A stretch of 37,011 nucleotides of DNA from an uncultured Clostridia bacterium. Lineage in GTDB: Bacteria; Bacillota; Clostridia; TANB77; CAG-508. This document shows positions 15,343 through 22,746 of this stretch, piece after piece. The DNA lies in contig CALXAB010000013.1 in the NCBI GenBank assembly GCA_944386175.1, positions 1 to 37,011 of the forward strand. The letters are read 5' to 3'. Every line of letters starts with the position of its first letter. Position 1 is the stretch's first letter. The position numbers were made by a program, and so were the translations under genes. The notes under the pieces were generated by a model. It worked only from the letters and a program-made list of their open reading frames with translations. It had not been told where the DNA came from and did not search any database.

Positions 15343-16503
15343 ATGTCAACAAAATTTGTTTTAAATGAAACATCATATTTTGGAAAAGGTGCAAGAGAAG
15401 AACTTGCAGGCGAAATTGAAAAAAGAGGATTTAAAAAGGTATTTTTAGTAAGTGATAAATCTTTGGTAGAAGCAGGAGTAACAAGCAAAGTTGAAGAGGT
15501 ATTAAATAAGGCAGGAGTACCATATGATTTATATGATGAAATAAAACCAAATCCTACTATAAAAAATGTATTAGATGGAGTAGAAGCTTGTAAAAACTCT
15601 GAAGCAGATTTAATTGTAGCAGTAGGAGGAGGGTCAAGTATAGATACAGCTAAAGGAATATCTATAATTATGACAAATCCAGAAAGAAGTGATGTAAAAT
15701 CATTAAATGGAGCATCAAACACAGTAAATAGAGGAATGCCATTAATTGCATTACCAACAACAGCAGGAACAGCAGCTGAGGTTACTATTAATTATGTTAT
15801 TACAGATGAAGAAGCTGAAATAAAGATGGTATGTGTAGACCCAAATGATATACCAATTATAGCAATTATTGATTCAGAACTTATGGCATCAATGCCAAAA
15901 TCATTAGCAGCAGCAACAGGGATGGATGCATTAACACATGCAGTAGAAGGATATATAACAAAAGCTCATAATGAAATGTCAGATATGTTTCATATGAAAG
16001 CTATAAAAATGATATTTAAATATTTGGCAACAGCTGTAAACGAGAAAAATCCAGAAGCAATAGAAATGATGGGACTTGCTCAATATATTGCAGGAATGGG
16101 ATTTTCTAATGTTGGACTTGGAATAGTACATTCAATGGCACATCAATTGGGAGCAGTATATGATACACCTCATGGAATAGCAAATGCAATGCTTTTACCA
16201 ACAGTTATGAGATTTAATGGAGAAGATCCAGCTACAGCCCAAAGATTTAGAGAAATATTAGTAAATATTGGTAGACCAGATGCAGAACATTTAAACGACC
16301 AAGATGTCATAAATACTTTTGTATGGATGATTTCAGAACTAAGTAAAGCAGTTGGAATTACTACAACAATAAAAGATTACGGTGCAAAAGAAGAAGATTT
16401 TGAAATGCTAGCTGAAAAAGCAATGAATGATCCATGTAAACCTGGCAACCCAAGAGATGTAAGTAAAGAAGATTTTATAGAATTATTTAAAAGAGCAATG
16501 TAA
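15343..16503 (+). CDS. Iron-containing alcohol dehydrogenase (FucO-like)
   Basis: Group III alcohol dehydrogenase that interconverts an aldehyde and an alcohol with NAD(H). The 386-residue protein has the cofactor loop GGGSSIDTAKG, the ALPTTAGTAAEVT segment and the metal site spread over GMDALTHAVEGY and VHSMAHQLGA..DTPHG. The closing CKPGNPRD fits the FucO (1,2-propanediol oxidoreductase) and ethanol dehydrogenase branch; substrate is not determined. The ATG at 15343 is 6 nt from AGGAGGA; the ATG at 15337 abuts it. With the neighbouring aldehyde dehydrogenase it could form a redox pair acting on the same aldehyde. Confidence 0.93.
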   Translation: MSTKFVLNETSYFGKGAREELAGEIEKRGFKKVFLVSDKSLVEAGVTSKVEEVLNKAGVPYDLYDEIKPNPTIKNVLDGVEACKNSEADLIVAVGGGSSIDTAKGISIIMTNPERSDVKSLNGASNTVNRGMPLIALPTTAGTAAEVTINYVITDEEAEIKMVCVDPNDIPIIAIIDSELMASMPKSLAAATGMDALTHAVEGYITKAHNEMSDMFHMKAIKMIFKYLATAVNEKNPEAIEMMGLAQYIAGMGFSNVGLGIVHSMAHQLGAVYDTPHGIANAMLLPTVMRFNGEDPATAQRFREILVNIGRPDAEHLNDQDVINTFVWMISELSKAVGITTTIKDYGAKEEDFEMLAEKAMNDPCKPGNPRDVSKEDFIELFKRAM

Positions 16504-16526
16504 TATATTATAATTATATATTTCTA

Positions 16527-16555
16527 TTGACATTAACATAACCTTGTGATATTAT
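16527..16555 (+). promoter_or_regulatory. Promoter of the hydrolase-like gene at 16620
   Basis: Perfect TTGACA (16527-16532), 17 bp spacer, TATTAT (16550-16555) with an extended TG. Downstream lie an imperfect palindrome ACCTGTAGGT (about 16566-16575) and CTATGAGATATCATAG (about 16589), both possible operators. Confidence 0.65.
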
Positions 16556-16619
16556 TACATTGTAAACCTGTAGGTAAAGTAAAAAAGCTATGAGATATCA
16601 TAGTAGATAAGGAGGGCTT

Positions 16620-17255
16620 ATGCCAGGTTATGTAATTCATCTTGCAACTGTCGATGCAAATGAAAAGTGCCAAAATTATCGGAGAGGAGTTATAGCTCCA
16701 GATATTTTAAAAAAATGGTACAAAATTTCTTGTAATGATATTGAAGATGTTCATAAAAAATATGAACAATGGAAAACACCAGAAATGCCAGATTTCAATG
16801 TTTTTGCCGAAAGAATTCAGCAAAAAGAGAGAATAGGGTCTACAGATGGTTTGCATTATGGAGAAAGTAGTTCTCCAGATATAGGCTTCTTTATGGAACA
16901 ACCATATGTGAACATGTCACAGGCGTTTTGGATGGGGTATCATGATCATCTTGTAACTGATAAAAAAGTTTATCAGAAATTGGGTATTGATCGTAAATTC
17001 AATAAACTCTGGCAAGAAATATGCACTTTGCCAAATGCAAAAGAATTGTATCAGGTAGAGGTTAGAAGGCTTCATGATGATTGGAATATCTTAAATAAAA
17101 GATATTCTGAAAAGTACGCTATTGTTCTACCGCCAGAAGTTGAGAAACTGAATGTTGTAAAATATAAAGATGGAGAAACCGTTTATATTAATGTTCAGGA
17201 GCTTGATGATGTGATTGAAGAATTACGTGCAGAAGGATCTCTAAAGTCCAGTTAA
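16620..17255 (+). CDS. Putative metal-dependent hydrolase (zinc-dependent phospholipase C-like), probably acquired
   Basis: A 211-residue protein without signal peptide. The layout MPGYVIHLA (H7), IAPDILKK (D28), DGLHYGESSSPD (H79) and GYHDHLVTD (H108, H110, D114) resembles the alpha-helical zinc hydrolase group related to phospholipase C that is common in Firmicutes. The match is by pattern only, and the substrate is unknown. The codon use differs from the surroundings: CTG, CTC, CGG, CGT, TCC and GTC appear often. It has its own strong promoter and a GC-rich palindromic terminator. The ATG follows AAGGAGGG. These points suggest a transferred single-gene unit. Confidence 0.72.
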   Translation: MPGYVIHLATVDANEKCQNYRRGVIAPDILKKWYKISCNDIEDVHKKYEQWKTPEMPDFNVFAERIQQKERIGSTDGLHYGESSSPDIGFFMEQPYVNMSQAFWMGYHDHLVTDKKVYQKLGIDRKFNKLWQEICTLPNAKELYQVEVRRLHDDWNILNKRYSEKYAIVLPPEVEKLNVVKYKDGETVYINVQELDDVIEELRAEGSLKSS

Positions 17256-17260
17256 AAGTA

Positions 17261-17288
17261 GATGCCCCCAAAATTTTTTGGGGGCATC
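17261..17288 (+). terminator. GC-rich palindromic terminator
   Basis: GATGCCCCCAAAA and TTTTGGGGGCATC form a perfect 13 bp stem starting 5 nt after the stop codon. The internal A and T runs let it act on either strand; no T-run follows it. Confidence 0.75.
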
Positions 17289-17334
17289 GGTAAAAAAAGC
17301 TTGTAAAATTAAAAAAAATGTGTAATAATATATA

Positions 17335-17638
17335 ACATAAATAATAAAAACTAGAAAAAAGAGGAGTAAGTTTATAGAAATTTAAAGAGAAAAGAAGTCA
17401 TAGGCTGGGAACTTCTTAAATGGGAATAAACTGAAGGTAGCTTTTTTGTTGATATTCTGAGAAATATAATTTAGGAATATCCGTATAAGCAACGTTAAAA
17501 GCTAATTAAGATGTTATTAATAATATGGAAGTGAGTGGTCAAAATATCTCACTATATAGAAAATTAATAATAAATTAAGGTGGTACCGTGAGAAATGAAA
17601 CTCGCCCTTATATATATTATATATGAGGGCGAGTTTTT
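17335..17638 (+). promoter_or_regulatory. T-box leader (valine) of valS
   Basis: T-box sequence AAGGTGGTACCGTG at 17577-17590 followed by a terminator (15 bp stem, 17601-17633, then a T-run). Stem I spans about 17365-17460 and contains AACTGAAGGTAGC, in which GUA would be the valine specifier. TTGTAA at 17301 with a TAATAA-like -10 near 17323 is a weak candidate promoter. Uncharged tRNA-Val should stabilise the antiterminator. The leader is separated from valS by an extra 280 nt. Confidence 0.9.
17601..17638 (+). terminator. Regulated terminator of the valS T-box
   Basis: CTCGCCCTTATATAT pairs with ATATATGAGGGCGAG and is followed by TTTTT. Confidence 0.88.
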
Positions 17639-17764
17639 CTAAATAGGAAAATATAAAACTTTTAAATTTCACAATTCAAAGTGAAAATAAACATTTTATT
17701 TTCAAAAGAAAGTTACCTTACACATTTAGAAGAAACATCTCAAGGGAAGCCAAAAGGAGGAAAA

Positions 17765-17888
17765 GGTTGAAAAATAATTACAATTTTGGCGTCGTTAAAC
17801 TTCATTTGAAATTCAATCAACGTACAAAAAGTACGCCTCATAAATTTCAAACTCGTTTGCCTAGCCAAAATTTAATTCTTTTCCAACC
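17765..17888. repeat. Nested inverted-repeat element between the T-box and valS
   Basis: Outer arms 17765-17790 (GGTTG...AATTTTGGC) and 17864-17888 (GCCAAAATTTAATT...CAACC) pair imperfectly. Inner arms ATTTGAAATT and AAATTTCAAA and a central CGTAC-AAAAA-GTACG hairpin fold inside. The element lies between the T-box terminator and the valS start and directly follows a strong AAAGGAGG. Confidence 0.7.
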
Positions 17889-17913
17889 AGATTTGTGCCT
17901 AAGAAAGGAATGA
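17767..17913 (+). CDS. Possible 48-residue small ORF inside the hairpin element
   Basis: A TTG at 17767 lies 6 nt after a near-perfect ribosome site AAAGGAGG (17753-17760) and opens a 48-codon frame ending at TGA 17911-17913, just before valS. The product is basic (KNNYNFGVVKLHFKFNQRTK at the start, FQTRLPSQ later) and has no recognisable domain. The frame coincides almost exactly with the inverted-repeat element. It may be an element-encoded peptide, an upstream ORF coupled to valS, or chance. No function is claimed. Confidence 0.35.
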   Translation: MKNNYNFGVVKLHLKFNQRTKSTPHKFQTRLPSQNLILFQPDLCLRKE

Positions 17914-17921
17914 TAGTAATT

Positions 17922-20576
17922 ATGGAAAAAAGCATACTAAAAGAAAAATTTAATCCAAAAGATTTTGAAGATGAACTATATGAAAAATGGGAAAAAGAAG
18001 GATATTTTAAGCCAAGTATGGACAAAACAAAAGAAAGTTTTTGTATAATGATGCCACCACCAAATGTAACAGGAAAATTGCACATGGGACATGCATTAGA
18101 TGATACAATACAAGATGTATTAATTCGTTATAAAAGGATGCAAGGATATAACACATTATGGGTTCCAGGTGCAGATCATTCATCAATATCAACAGAAATG
18201 AAAGTTGTTCAAAAAATAAAAGGTGAAGGAAAAAGTAAACAAGATTTAGGTAGAGAAAAATTTTTAGAAGAATGTTGGGAATGGACTAAGTTATATGGAG
18301 GAACAATTCAACAACAACAAAGAAAACTAGGATGTTCTTGTGATTGGGAAAGAAAAAGATTTACATTAGATGAAGGCCTTTCAGAAGCTGTTTTAGAACA
18401 ATTTATAAAATTATATAATGAAGGTTTAATATATAAAGGAAAAAGAATGATAAATTGGTGTCCAAATTGTCATACAGCAATTTCAGACGCAGAAGTTGAA
18501 TATAAAGAAGAACAATCTCATCTATGGCATTTAAGATATAAAGTAAAAAATGAAGATAGATATATACAAGTAGCAACTACAAGACCAGAGACAATGTTAG
18601 GAGATACAGCAGTAGCAGTTAATCCAGAAGATACAAGATATAAAGACTTAGTAGGCAAAACATGTATAGTACCAATAGTTAATAGAGAAGTGCCAATAAT
18701 AGCAGACCAATTTGTTGAAAAAGAATTTGGAACAGGATGTGTAAAAATAACACCTGCACATGATCCAAACGATTATCAAGCAGGACTAAATCATAATTTA
18801 GAATTTATAGAAGTATTTGATGATAATTGTATAATGAAAGACTTAATGCCAGCAGTACAAGGAATGGAAGCTATAAAAGCAAGACCTATAGTAGTAAAAA
18901 AACTAGAAGAATTAAGAGCTTTAGTAAAAATAGAAGATTATACACATAATGTAGGAAAATGTGAAAGATGTAAAGCTACAATAGAACCACGTATTTCTGA
19001 GCAATGGTTTGTAAGTATGCAAAAACTTGCTGAACCTGCAATTGAAGCTGTAAAAAATAATGATGTAAAATTTGTTCCAAAAAGATATGAAAAAACATAT
19101 TTTCATTGGATGGAAAACATACAAGATTGGTGTATATCAAGACAATTATGGTGGGGACATAGAATACCAGCATACTACTGTCAGGAATGCGGATATGTTA
19201 ATGTTGCAAAAAATATGCCAGAAAAATGTGAAAAATGTGGTTGTACTAAATTAAAACAAGATGAAGACACATTAGATACATGGTTTAGTTCAGCATTATG
19301 GCCATTTTCAACATTAGGTTGGCCAAATAAAGAATCAGAAGACTTAAAAACATTTTATCCAACTAATGTATTAGTAACAGGATATGACATAATATTCTTC
19401 TGGGTTGCTAGAATGGTATTTTCAGGACTATACTCAATGGGTAAAAAGCCATTTAGTGATGTTTTAATACATGGAATTGTTCGTGATAGTGAAGGAAAAA
19501 AAATGTCCAAAACATTAGGGAATGGTGTTGACCCTATCGAAGTAATTGAAGAATACGGAGCAGATAGTCTAAGATTTTCAGTACTTTCAGGAACAACAAT
19601 GGGAAATGACATCAAATATATGCCAGAAAAATTAGAACAAGCATCAAATTTTGCTAATAAAATATGGAATGCAGCAAAATTCATAATAATGAATAGACCA
19701 GAAGACGAAAAATTAATTGAATTTAGGAATAATAACTTTGATGAAAAAAATAATCTAGTTAAAGAAAATGCATTAAAAATTGAAGACAAATGGATTTTAA
19801 GTAAATTAAGTGAACTAGTTCAAGAAATAACTACAAATATAGATAATTATGACTTAGGAATTGCAATAGATAAAATTTATTCATTTATGTGGAATGAATA
19901 TTGTGATTGGTATATAGAAATAGCAAAAATAAAACTATATAATGGGACTGAAGAAGAAAAAATACAGACATCATATGTTTTGGACGAAGTATTTAGAACA
20001 TGTTTAAAATTATTACATCCATTCATGCCATTTGTTACATCAAAAATATATGAAAATTTAGTAAAATATGACGATAAAGATTTGATGGTAAGTTCATGGC
20101 CAAAATTAAAAGTAAGATTTGAAAAAGAAGAAGATATATTAGAAAAGTTAAAAGAAATAATAGTTGAAATAAGAAATATAAGAAGTACAAAAAATATTCA
20201 TCCAAGCAAAAAATCAGAATTAATTATAGTAACAGAAAAATATAAAAAAGAAATAGAAGAATTAAAAGAAATATTATTAAAATTAGGATTTGGAGATAAA
20301 TTAATATTAAAGACAGAAAAAGAAAATATACCAGAAGATTCAATTCAAATAATCACTGAAGGAATAGAATTATATATGCCATTAGAAGGTTTGATTGATT
20401 TAGAAGAAGAGAAAAAGAGAATAGAAGAGGAAAAGAAAAAAATACAATCAGAAATTGAAAGATGTGAAAAAATGCTATCAAATCCAGGTTTTATGAATAA
20501 AGCACCTCAAGCAAAAATTGATGAGGAAAAAGAAAAATTGGCCAGATATAAAGAAATGCTGGGGACGTTCCTTTAA
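17922..20576 (+). CDS. valS: Valyl-tRNA synthetase
   Basis: Charges tRNA-Val in the cytoplasm; class I synthetase with editing domain. The 884-residue protein shows the HIGH motif as HMGH (54-57), KMSKS as KMSKT (527-531), the CPNC...CERC zinc-type cysteines, a second Cys group (CQECGY, CEKCGC) and the C-terminal coiled coil (EEKKRIEEEKKKIQSEIERC). The ATG at 17922 is 12 nt from AAAGGA; a GTG at 17895 lies inside a repeat-associated ORF and is rejected. The last residues GTFL and the stop lie inside the left arm of a 48 bp inverted repeat, so the original C-terminus was replaced. A T-box leader controls it. Confidence 0.96.
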   Translation: MEKSILKEKFNPKDFEDELYEKWEKEGYFKPSMDKTKESFCIMMPPPNVTGKLHMGHALDDTIQDVLIRYKRMQGYNTLWVPGADHSSISTEMKVVQKIKGEGKSKQDLGREKFLEECWEWTKLYGGTIQQQQRKLGCSCDWERKRFTLDEGLSEAVLEQFIKLYNEGLIYKGKRMINWCPNCHTAISDAEVEYKEEQSHLWHLRYKVKNEDRYIQVATTRPETMLGDTAVAVNPEDTRYKDLVGKTCIVPIVNREVPIIADQFVEKEFGTGCVKITPAHDPNDYQAGLNHNLEFIEVFDDNCIMKDLMPAVQGMEAIKARPIVVKKLEELRALVKIEDYTHNVGKCERCKATIEPRISEQWFVSMQKLAEPAIEAVKNNDVKFVPKRYEKTYFHWMENIQDWCISRQLWWGHRIPAYYCQECGYVNVAKNMPEKCEKCGCTKLKQDEDTLDTWFSSALWPFSTLGWPNKESEDLKTFYPTNVLVTGYDIIFFWVARMVFSGLYSMGKKPFSDVLIHGIVRDSEGKKMSKTLGNGVDPIEVIEEYGADSLRFSVLSGTTMGNDIKYMPEKLEQASNFANKIWNAAKFIIMNRPEDEKLIEFRNNNFDEKNNLVKENALKIEDKWILSKLSELVQEITTNIDNYDLGIAIDKIYSFMWNEYCDWYIEIAKIKLYNGTEEEKIQTSYVLDEVFRTCLKLLHPFMPFVTSKIYENLVKYDDKDLMVSSWPKLKVRFEKEEDILEKLKEIIVEIRNIRSTKNIHPSKKSELIIVTEKYKKEIEELKEILLKLGFGDKLILKTEKENIPEDSIQIITEGIELYMPLEGLIDLEEEKKRIEEEKKKIQSEIERCEKMLSNPGFMNKAPQAKIDEEKEKLARYKEMLGTFL

Positions 20577-20894
20577 TCCCTAAAATTCGGGATAATGGGG
20601 ACGGACCTTTAAAAAAATTACTATTTAAAAAACACATCTAAAAAGGAAATTTATTAAAAGTACTATACAGTACATTAATTAAACAAGGATATATATATAA
20701 ATTTTAATAATTACTCGGCTAACATTACAGAATAAACAAATTCTAAATTATTAAAAAAAATATATATATCCTTGTTTAATAGGAAACTAAAAATTGCTTA
20801 TAAAAATTATCATTTTGGATACATCACTAAAATGGTAATTTTTTTCAAGGTCCGTCCCCATTATCCCGAATTTTAGGGATTAAAGGAACGTCCC
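20562..20894. repeat. Composite inverted-repeat element overlapping the valS 3' end
   Basis: Outer arms 20562-20609 and 20847-20894 are exact 48 bp reverse complements carrying GGGACGTTCC and GGGGACGGACC. Inside are a 36 bp inverted repeat with about three mismatches (20678-20713 with 20745-20780) and a short hairpin (20804-20842). The element spans most of the 440 bp gap before spoIIAA and provides the valS stop codon. It looks like a mobile REP/MITE-like unit with nested copies. Confidence 0.88.
20804..20842. repeat. GGACGCGTCC-type hairpin, copy 7 (divergent)
   Basis: AATTATCATTTTGGATAC and CACTAAAATGGTAATT; the centre has drifted to GGATACATCA. It lies inside the composite element after valS. 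Confidence 0.6.
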
Positions 20895-20902
20895 TTATTT
20901 TT

Positions 20903-20928
20903 TGTCGAAAACTTCTAAAATATCGACA
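20903..20928 (+). promoter_or_regulatory. Two Spo0A-type boxes upstream of spoIIAA
   Basis: TTTTTGTCGAAA (core TGTCGAA at 20903-20909) is an exact 0A box. ATCGACA (20922-20928) is an inverted near match (TGTCGAT). Both sit within the repeated tract AAAACTTCTAAAAT. Centres are about 24 and 43 bp upstream of the -35, where Spo0A~P acts at spoIIA and spoIIG promoters. Confidence 0.65.
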
Positions 20929-20948
20929 AAACTTCTAAAATTTTACTC

Positions 20949-20977
20949 TTGGAAAAAACTGTAAAAAATATTATAAT
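20949..20977 (+). promoter_or_regulatory. Promoter of the spoIIA operon
   Basis: TTGGAA (20949-20954), 17 bp spacer, TATAAT (20972-20977). The -10 is sigma-A-like; I see no sigma-H GAAT element although TTGGAAAAA vaguely resembles a sigma-H -35. Confidence 0.55.
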
Positions 20978-21016
20978 ACTAACTGTAAAAACTAAAAGGA
21001 GGAAATAAAATAAAAA

Positions 21017-21337
21017 ATGGAATCAAAATTTTATGAAAAGGACAAGCTTCTAGTTTTTAAAATTACAGAAGAAATAGATGATTTTAGCGTTCAAAAGATA
21101 AGGAGGAAAGCAGATTATGAGATTGAAAGATATATGCCTAAAAGAGTTGTATTTGATTTTGATAATGTTACTTTCATGGATAGTGCGGGAATAGGTCTAA
21201 TAATAGGTAGATACAAATTCGCAAACATGTTAGGTGGGCAATTAGAAGTGGCAAACTTAACAAGTAGTGTAAAGAAAATCTTTGAAATGAGTGGTATATT
21301 AAAATTGATACCAATTACAGAGCTAGCAGTTAGCTAA
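21017..21337 (+). CDS. spoIIAA: Anti-sigma F factor antagonist SpoIIAA
   Basis: STAS-domain protein that releases sigma F by binding SpoIIAB in the forespore. The 106-residue length and the phosphorylation site [10 protein letters not shown] (S56) match the family. First gene of the canonical spoIIAA-spoIIAB-sigF order. AGGAGG lies 13 nt from the ATG, longer than usual. Upstream are Spo0A-type boxes and a promoter. The gap to spoIIAB holds a short GGGGAC-type hairpin. Confidence 0.95.
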   Translation: MESKFYEKDKLLVFKITEEIDDFSVQKIRRKADYEIERYMPKRVVFDFDNVTFMDSAGIGLIIGRYKFANMLGGQLEVANLTSSVKKIFEMSGILKLIPITELAVS

Positions 21338-21343
21338 TCAAAA

Positions 21344-21374
21344 TTCCCTTTTGGGGACACGACCCAAAAGGGAA
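21344..21374. repeat. Hairpin of the GGACGCGTCC family, copy 8, between spoIIAA and spoIIAB
   Basis: TTCCCTTTTGGGG and CCAAAAGGGAA pair around GACACGA, 7 nt after the spoIIAA stop and 3 nt before the AGGAGG of spoIIAB. Arms differ from other copies but the GGGGAC core is kept. It could modulate expression of spoIIAB relative to spoIIAA. Confidence 0.7.
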
Positions 21375-21390
21375 AAGGAGGAAAAATATA

Positions 21391-21873
21391 ATGAAAGAAC
21401 AATTTGAAAATGAAATGAAGTTAGAGTTTATAAGTAAATCATCAAATGAAGCATTTGCAAGAATTTCTGTAGCAGCTTTTGCCTCTCAGTTAGACCCAAC
21501 TATAGAGGAATTATCAGATATAAAAACAGCAGTTTCAGAAGCTGTAACAAATTGTATTATTCATGGATACGAAAATAAACAAGGTATAGTGAAAATAATG
21601 GCAAGATTAAAAGAAAATGAAATAATAATAGAAATATCAGATAATGGAAAAGGGATAGAAAATATAGAAATCGCTAAAGAACCATTATATACAACAAAAC
21701 CAAACTTAGAAAGATCAGGAATGGGATTTACTATAATGGAAAATTTTATGGATACCATGGAAGTTGAATCAATAGTAGGCTTAGGAACAAAGGTTAAAAT
21801 GTCTAAAATTATAAGTAAACCAAATGAAGAAGAGGAGGATAACCAAGATTTTTTAATGATAACAAAAGATTAA
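21391..21873 (+). CDS. spoIIAB: Anti-sigma F factor SpoIIAB
   Basis: Protein kinase of the GHKL fold that binds sigma F and phosphorylates SpoIIAA. The N-box is [12 protein letters not shown] (E50, N54), the G1 box is SDNGKGIE (D84) and the G2 box is [10 protein letters not shown]. The 160 residues are slightly longer than the usual 145 because of an acidic tail ([10 protein letters not shown]). The ATG follows AAAGGAGG. It lies directly upstream of the frameshifted sigF with 18 nt between. Confidence 0.95.
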   Translation: MKEQFENEMKLEFISKSSNEAFARISVAAFASQLDPTIEELSDIKTAVSEAVTNCIIHGYENKQGIVKIMARLKENEIIIEISDNGKGIENIEIAKEPLYTTKPNLERSGMGFTIMENFMDTMEVESIVGLGTKVKMSKIISKPNEEEEDNQDFLMITKD

Positions 21874-21891
21874 TGTAAAGTAGGGGTTAAA

Positions 21892-22669
21892 ATGAATAAA
21901 GAATTAATTCAATTAATAGAAAAAGCCCAATTACGGAAACAAAGAAGCATTAGAAATATTAATAAAAGAAAATAATGGTTTAATATGGAGTATTGTAAAA
22001 AGATTTAATGGCAGAGGATATGAATTAGATGATTTATACCAAATAGGCTGTATGGGTTTTATAAAATCAATAAAAAGATTTGATACAAATTATGATGTAA
22101 AATTATCAACATACGCAGTACCATATATGATAGGAGAAATCAAAAGATATATAAGAGATGATGGCCCAATAAAAGTTAGTAGAAGTATAAAAGAATTGAG
22201 TATAAAAATAAAAGAACTACAAAAAGAATATTTCTATAAAAAAGGTGAAGAAATAACAATAAATAGAATAGCTAAAGAACTAAAAGTTTCAAAAGAAGAT
22301 ATCTTATTAGCAATGGAATCAAATAATAATGTAGATTCTTTAGAAAGTACAACTTACACAAATCATAAAGATGGAAATACAATAAATTTAATAGAAAAAT
22401 TATCAAATAATAGCAATCAAGAAGAATTAATTACTAATAAATTAGCAATAACTCAAATGATTAACAACTTAGAAATGAGAGATAAAGAGATTATATTATT
22501 AAGATATTATAAAGAAAAAACACAATCACAAGTTGCTAAAATTTTAGGAATAACACAAGTTCAAGTTTCGAGAATAGAAAGAAAAATTTTGAATAAAATG
22601 AAAATAGGATTAGAAGGACGGAGCTTAGTGCCAAAGGGGACGGGCTATTTTGGCAATCTGTCAAAATAG
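21892..22669 (+). pseudogene. sigF: sigF, RNA polymerase sigma F factor, disrupted by a +1 frameshift
   Basis: Forespore-specific sigma factor. ATG 21892 opens MNKELIQLIEKAQ, matching the start of SigF, but the frame then runs to a stop at 21973. The rest (GNKEALEILIKENNGLIWSI...) continues in the next frame from 21935. Exactly one extra base lies in CAATTACGGA; removing it restores a full sigma-70 protein with region 2 (DDLYQIGCMGF, YAVPYMIGEIKRYIRDDG), region 3 and region 4 (ILGITQVQVSRIERKI). The downstream frame has no start until ATG 22052, which would lack part of region 2. The last 16 or so residues after KMKIGLEG come from a repeat element. Real mutation, sequencing error and programmed shift are all possible. 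Confidence 0.85.
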
Positions 22670-22733
22670 GTCGTTTCCTCTGGTAAAAGGTTGAATAAGG
22701 CAAATTGCCAAAATAGCCCGTCCCCTTTGGCAC
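22628..22733. repeat. 30 bp perfect inverted repeat overlapping the sigF 3' end
   Basis: Arms 22628-22657 and 22704-22733 are exact complements (GTGCCAAAGGGGACGGGCT...). The left arm and beyond encode the last 14 codons of sigF and its stop. The element ends 14 nt before spoIID, which it could insulate from or couple to the upstream operon. Same GGGGACGG motif as at 8204 and 20562. Confidence 0.88.
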
Positions 22734-22746
22734 AAAGAGGGAGAGT

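Noticed and set aside
17895..17921. GTG start for ValS at 17895
   Set aside because: It lies in the tail of the repeat-associated ORF, lacks a spaced ribosome site and adds residues not expected in ValS.
22052..22669. ATG 22052 as a true separate sigma factor start
   Set aside because: The frame upstream encodes clearly conserved sigma residues with no start, so 22052 is an internal methionine of the frameshifted sigF.
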